This document shows positions 60,852 through 64,000 of a DNA stretch of 64,000 nucleotides, in pieces. This DNA is from Bacteroides sp. (lineage in GTDB: Bacteria; Bacteroidota; Bacteroidia; Bacteroidales; Bacteroidaceae), in assembly GCA_017471925.1 (NCBI GenBank), contig JAFURM010000055.1, positions 114,938 to 178,937 on the forward strand. The letters run 5' to 3'. The position numbers were made by a program, and so were the translations under genes. How positions within the stretch are numbered: the first letter of the stretch is position 1; each line of letters begins with the position of its first letter. Under the pieces are notes generated by a model, which worked only from the letters and a program-made list of their open reading frames with translations, was not told where the DNA came from and made no database searches.

Positions 60852-61688
60852 TTAAGCCTCTTCGTCTTCCTTGATATAGGCAGCAGCCTTGGATGCGTTG
60901 ATGGCATCTTCATCCTGCTTGTCCAGGCGAGCCTTTGAAGAACGCTTCTTGCCCTTGTTGGCAGGAGCTTCACCAGCAGCCTCCATATCAATCTTCTCGG
61001 CCTTACGCTCTTCCAAGCCTTCCTGCATGGCAGCACAGCAAGCCTCCAGGATAACCTCTACAGACTTAGTAGCGTCATCGTTGGCGGGAATTACGAAATC
61101 AATATTGTTGGGGTCAGAGTTGGTATCTACAATACCGAATACGGGGATACCAAGACGATTGGCCTCACGAACAGCGATGTTTTCCTTCATCACATCTACC
61201 ACGAAGAGTGCAGAAGGCAGACGAGTCAGGTCGGCGATGGAGCCGAGAGTCTTGTCCAACTTGGCACGCTGACGGGAAATCTGTAGGATTTCACGCTTGG
61301 AGAGGTTAGAGTAAGTACCATCGTTCGTCAGTTTGTCAATGGTAGCCATCTTCTTTACAGCCTTACGGATGGTGGGGAAGTTGGTCAACATACCGCCCGG
61401 CCAGCGCTCGATTACATAAGGCATGTTCACAGATGCAGCCTTCTCGGCAACCACCTGCTTAGCTTGTTTTTTAGTAGCAACAAACAGGACTTTCTTTCCT
61501 GATTTGGCGATTTGCTTCAAAGCTTCAGCAGCTTCATCAATTTTAGCAACCGTCTTGTTAAGGTCAATGATATGAATACCATTGCGCTCCATAAAAATAT
61601 AAGGAGCCATTGAAGGGTTCCACTTTCTCTTCAAGTGACCGAAGTGGCAACCGGCTTCCAATAATGTATCGAAATTTGTTCTTGACAT
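60852..61688 (-). CDS. rpsB: 30S ribosomal protein S2
   Basis: 278 aa. Family stretches are LLEAGCHFGHLKRKWNPSM, VLFVATKKQAKQ, RWPGGMLTNF and PVFGIVDTNSDPN. The C-terminus carries an extended charged tail (AEKIDMEAAGEAPANKGKKR) typical for Bacteroides. It lies 177 bases after rpsI; that gap has a run of short AACTCTCAAC-like repeats and possible stems but no clear separate promoter. Confidence 0.97.
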   Translation of the reverse strand: MSRTNFDTLLEAGCHFGHLKRKWNPSMAPYIFMERNGIHIIDLNKTVAKIDEAAEALKQIAKSGKKVLFVATKKQAKQVVAEKAASVNMPYVIERWPGGMLTNFPTIRKAVKKMATIDKLTNDGTYSNLSKREILQISRQRAKLDKTLGSIADLTRLPSALFVVDVMKENIAVREANRLGIPVFGIVDTNSDPNNIDFVIPANDDATKSVEVILEACCAAMQEGLEERKAEKIDMEAAGEAPANKGKKRSSKARLDKQDEDAINASKAAAYIKEDEEA

Positions 61689-61865
61689 TTTCTTTAGTCT
61701 TTTAATCGTTTACTTTCTTTTTTGTTTGAAACCAACCGCCGGGTAGCCTATCCACAAAGCGGGAAGAGTCCCGGTAGTTTAGATGCTAAACGCTTTTTTG
61801 GTTGAGAGTTGAGAGTTAACAGTTGAGAATTATGCAACTTGTCCGCCCCAACGATTCTCCAACTC

Positions 61866-62252
61866 TTAACGTTTACTGAACTGGAATCTGCGACGTGCTT
61901 TCGGTTGTCCCGGTTTCTTACGTTCAACAGCACGCGGGTCACGGGTCATGAAGCCTTCTGCGCGTAAAGCAGCCTTATCCTCAGCATTGATTTTCACCAA
62001 AGCACGGGCAATGGCCAAGCGCAAAGCCTGAGACTGACCGGTGTAACCACCTCCACAGAGATTCACCTTGATGTCATACTTCTCGGCAACACCCAACTTG
62101 TTCAGCGGCTGCTTCACCACGAACTGGAGGATGCTTGAGGGGAAGTATACAGCCAGGTCTCTCTTGTTAATAGTAATCTTACCTGTACCTTCGCTCACGT
62201 AAACACGAGCAACAGCACTTTTACGTCTGCCTAATGCATTTACTACTTCCAT
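61866..62252 (-). CDS. rpsI: 30S ribosomal protein S9
   Basis: 128 aa. It starts MEVVNALGRRKSAVARVYV and ends KKPGQPKARRRFQFSKR, the tail that reaches the tRNA site in the 30S subunit. GGGYTGQSQALRLAIARAL is also typical. Six bases separate it from rplM upstream. Confidence 0.97.
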   Translation of the reverse strand: MEVVNALGRRKSAVARVYVSEGTGKITINKRDLAVYFPSSILQFVVKQPLNKLGVAEKYDIKVNLCGGGYTGQSQALRLAIARALVKINAEDKAALRAEGFMTRDPRAVERKKPGQPKARRRFQFSKR

Positions 62253-62258
62253 TTTCTA

Positions 62259-62720
62259 TTATTTAAGTGCGTTAATATCAATCATTTTGGGTTCCTGAGC
62301 CTCATGTTTGTGCTCACTGCCGGCATATACATAGAGGTTACCCAGCAACTTGGCACCCAGCTTGTTCTTAGGCAACATGCCCTTCACTACTTTTCTCAGC
62401 AACCTGTCATCACCATTGGGTTTGGCCTGCAACTTGGCAGGAGTGATTTCACGCTGGCCACCGGGATAACCGGTATAAGACAGATAAACCTTTTCGGTCC
62501 ACTTGTTGCCTGTCATTTTCACCTTGTCGGCATTGATAATGATTACATTATCGCCACAATCTACGTGAGGGGTGAAGTTGGGTTTGTACTTACCTCTCAA
62601 CAGTTTCGCAACTTTTGCGCCCAAACGACCCAATACCTGGTCTGTAGCGTCAACGATGACCCATTCTTTTGTCACCGTAGCATTGTTTGCAGAAATGGTC
62701 TTGTAACTTAAAGTGTCCAC
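62259..62720 (-). CDS. rplM: 50S ribosomal protein L13
   Basis: 153 aa. It shows EWVIVDATDQVLGRLGAKV, HVDCGDNVIIINADKVKMTG, YLSYTGYPGGQR and VVKGMLPKNKLG, all of L13. First gene of the rplM-rpsI-rpsB-tsf operon. The leader before it is about 130 bases and has a stem-loop. Confidence 0.97.
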   Translation of the reverse strand: MDTLSYKTISANNATVTKEWVIVDATDQVLGRLGAKVAKLLRGKYKPNFTPHVDCGDNVIIINADKVKMTGNKWTEKVYLSYTGYPGGQREITPAKLQAKPNGDDRLLRKVVKGMLPKNKLGAKLLGNLYVYAGSEHKHEAQEPKMIDINALK

Positions 62721-62772
62721 TCTTTAATTGTTTTTTAATTGTTACTACTAAAATTTTCTTTCTTCACCACGA

Positions 62773-62788
62773 GTCCGTCACCCCGGAC
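62773..62788 (-). promoter_or_regulatory. stem-loop in the rplM leader
   Basis: GTCCG (62773-62777) pairs with CGGAC (62784-62788), in the long 5' leader of rplM. The leader could be an autoregulatory ribosomal-protein leader; I do not match it to a named family. Confidence 0.35.
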
Positions 62789-62848
62789 AAAGGCTATTAA
62801 CTCGCTATGAATTAACTGCTTATCCTTTTTCAGATAATAATCGGCTTG

Positions 62849-62879
62849 CAAAGGTACGGTTTTTCGCTGAACAAACAAA
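62849..62879 (-). promoter_or_regulatory. promoter of the rplM operon
   Basis: The minus strand has TTTG (62876-62879), 19 bases, then TACCTTTG (62849-62856): a consensus Bacteroides promoter, about 130 bases before the rplM start. Confidence 0.8.
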
Positions 62880-62904
62880 CGTTTTCTTCTTTTTTTTGAT
62901 GTTC

Positions 62905-64000
62905 TCAAATGGCAGGGCGGACATCCATTTTCCAGTCATTCACCGTGCCTGTTTCGGAAGAGAAACTTACACCTATTTTATATAGCTTGCGGCTGTCAGC
63001 CTCGTAGGGACGGGCATAACCCTTCTCTTCTATCTGTTGCAGGGCTTCATCGGCCGTGCCGTCCAGCTTGAATTCGAAGATATAGATGTAGCCGGGAGTC
63101 TCCACGATACAGTCCACACGGCCTTCGCTCTGCTGCTTCTCCGTGTAGACCGTGTAACAACTTATCATACGCAGCAACAGGTAGAAGGTGTAGTGGAAGT
63201 AACGCTCCCGCTCGCGTTCGTCCTCCTTGCGACGCATGGAATAGGGAATGTCAGCCAGGAAGGAGGTGAGCAGCTTGCGGAACTTCTCCGTGTCACCGGC
63301 TTCCAGGGCATCCACAGCATCCTGGGTCCAGCCGTTCACATTGGTATGCGGCTTCAGATAGTCATTGGCCAAGATGGAGACGAAGCCGCCCTTCACCTCA
63401 TTGTTCGGGAAGTCCAGCAGGTAGGTGTTACGCCGCAGGTTGACCCCCTTGATAGTGAGATAACCGCTCTGATAAATCATGGGGAGCGGCATTTCCACAT
63501 CGGCCTTATAGTCAATGAACAGACTGGGGTCATAGTATTTGCCCGTCAGTTCGTCCAGGTTCTCTTTGTTGTGCCTGAGCAGGCGCACCAAATAGGTCGG
63601 TGTGCCGCTACGGAACCAATAGTCCTGTATGGTCTGCGAGGCGAAAGCGTTCAGCAGGCTGAAAGGATTGTAGACGTCTGTCAACATACGCCCGAAATGA
63701 TAACCGTCGTATTGAAGCCTGAGCATCTCCTTCATCGCCTCCTCCGTACACCGATATACTTCAGACATTTCTGAAATCGGTTCATCGAAATAACGATACA
63801 GTTCCTCGGTCGTGATACCGCAAAGAGCCTCATAGCGGGGATCCATGCTGATGTCTGCAGGCTGGTTGAAGCCGCTGAACACACTCACCTGCGAGAACTT
63901 GGTGACACCGGTGAGGAGCACGAACTTCAGGTGCTCGTCAGCGGCCTTGAACACGGAGTAGAAACCTTTGAGGATTTCACGGTGCCGGTCTTCCAACAGC
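62905..64000 (-). CDS. AAA-ATPase-like / PD-(D/E)XK nuclease-superfamily protein, C-terminal part (start beyond the window)
   Basis: About 364 residues reach the right edge with no start inside that fits. Family features are those of the common Bacteroides proteins with an AAA-ATPase-like N-terminus and a PDDEXK_9 C-terminus (PF09820/PF08011, usually about 520 aa): LLTGVTKFSQVSVFSG, RLQYDGYHFG, DVYNPFSLLNAF, and the nuclease-like GRVDCIVETPGYIYIFEFKL with the E-x-K. Such proteins occur in many copies per genome; their function is not settled. It lies upstream of, and reads toward, the rplM operon on the same strand, with the rplM promoter just after its end. Confidence 0.88.
   Translation of the reverse strand, partial: LLEDRHREILKGFYSVFKAADEHLKFVLLTGVTKFSQVSVFSGFNQPADISMDPRYEALCGITTEELYRYFDEPISEMSEVYRCTEEAMKEMLRLQYDGYHFGRMLTDVYNPFSLLNAFASQTIQDYWFRSGTPTYLVRLLRHNKENLDELTGKYYDPSLFIDYKADVEMPLPMIYQSGYLTIKGVNLRRNTYLLDFPNNEVKGGFVSILANDYLKPHTNVNGWTQDAVDALEAGDTEKFRKLLTSFLADIPYSMRRKEDERERERYFHYTFYLLLRMISCYTVYTEKQQSEGRVDCIVETPGYIYIFEFKLDGTADEALQQIEEKGYARPYEADSRKLYKIGVSFSSETGTVNDWKMDVRPAI

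Noticed and set aside
61689-61865. A small gene between rpsI and rpsB
   Set aside because: The only frame extends from rpsI in another reading frame and covers AACTCTCAAC-like repeats; no start signal.

Overview
The window reads as a chromosomal stretch from a gut-type Bacteroidales, most likely Bacteroides or a close relative; I cannot name the species. The signs are the promoters (a -7 element of the form TAnnTTTG, often with TTTG or TTGC 19-20 bases upstream, repeatedly 20-60 bases before a start codon), SusC/SusD outer-membrane pairs, an ECF sigma/FecR pair, and housekeeping proteins with Bacteroides-type sequences (S2, EF-Ts, L13, S9, DnaG, Dxs, Rex). There are 44 gene calls I support plus one doubtful small ORF. 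Two genes run off the ends. I see no tRNA, rRNA, CRISPR array or transposase.

Region 1 (1-17.3 kb) is an accessory block. After the start of an alpha-2-macroglobulin-like gene come four paralogous outer-membrane barrel genes (TonB-dependent-receptor-like, 793-811 aa) and three paralogous membrane-spanning regulators (lipobox, TPR-type periplasmic part, one membrane segment, C-terminal LuxR-like HTH). Interspersed are a 71-aa double-glycine-leader peptide with a zinc-ribbon-like tail and two 31-aa peptides with a good promoter. The promoters of barrels 1, 2 and 4 share an operator-like element. This is my main candidate for an undescribed system: regulators that may sense a peptide or envelope cue and control barrels and small peptides.

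Region 2 (17.4-32.8 kb) is core: PepD dipeptidase, a flippase-like membrane protein, then a co-directional run rsmA-mgtE-DUF349-dnaG-dxs-trkA-trkH (rRNA methylation, Mg uptake, primase, isoprenoid synthesis, K uptake), and hemW on the opposite strand.

Region 3 (32.8-51.7 kb) is a polysaccharide utilisation locus: a beta-propeller hydrolase, a DUF2264 protein, a BNR-4 lyase-like protein, a GH105 unsaturated-uronyl hydrolase, ECF sigma, FecR, an STN-containing SusC, SusD, and a metallo-beta-lactamase-fold lipoprotein. It is followed by GH3, an SGNH-GDPD fusion and a GlpT-like transporter. The last three genes have codon use strikingly unlike the rest (Arg mostly AGG, Thr mostly ACG), which suggests an acquired glycerophosphodiester module. 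Together the genes suggest use of a uronic-acid-containing glycan, perhaps a phosphoglycerol-decorated microbial polymer; the substrate is inference.

Region 4 (52-64 kb) holds a TPR/HTH membrane regulator, ispF, an FAH-family gene, rex, a SUI1/eIF1-like gene, a large Dna2-like nuclease-helicase, the rplM-rpsI-rpsB-tsf operon, and the end of a PD-(D/E)XK-type ATPase gene.

Three gene-poor gaps (12.4-13.2, 31.2-31.6 and 51.7-52.2 kb) each carry copies of one dispersed 22-bp-period repeat family.
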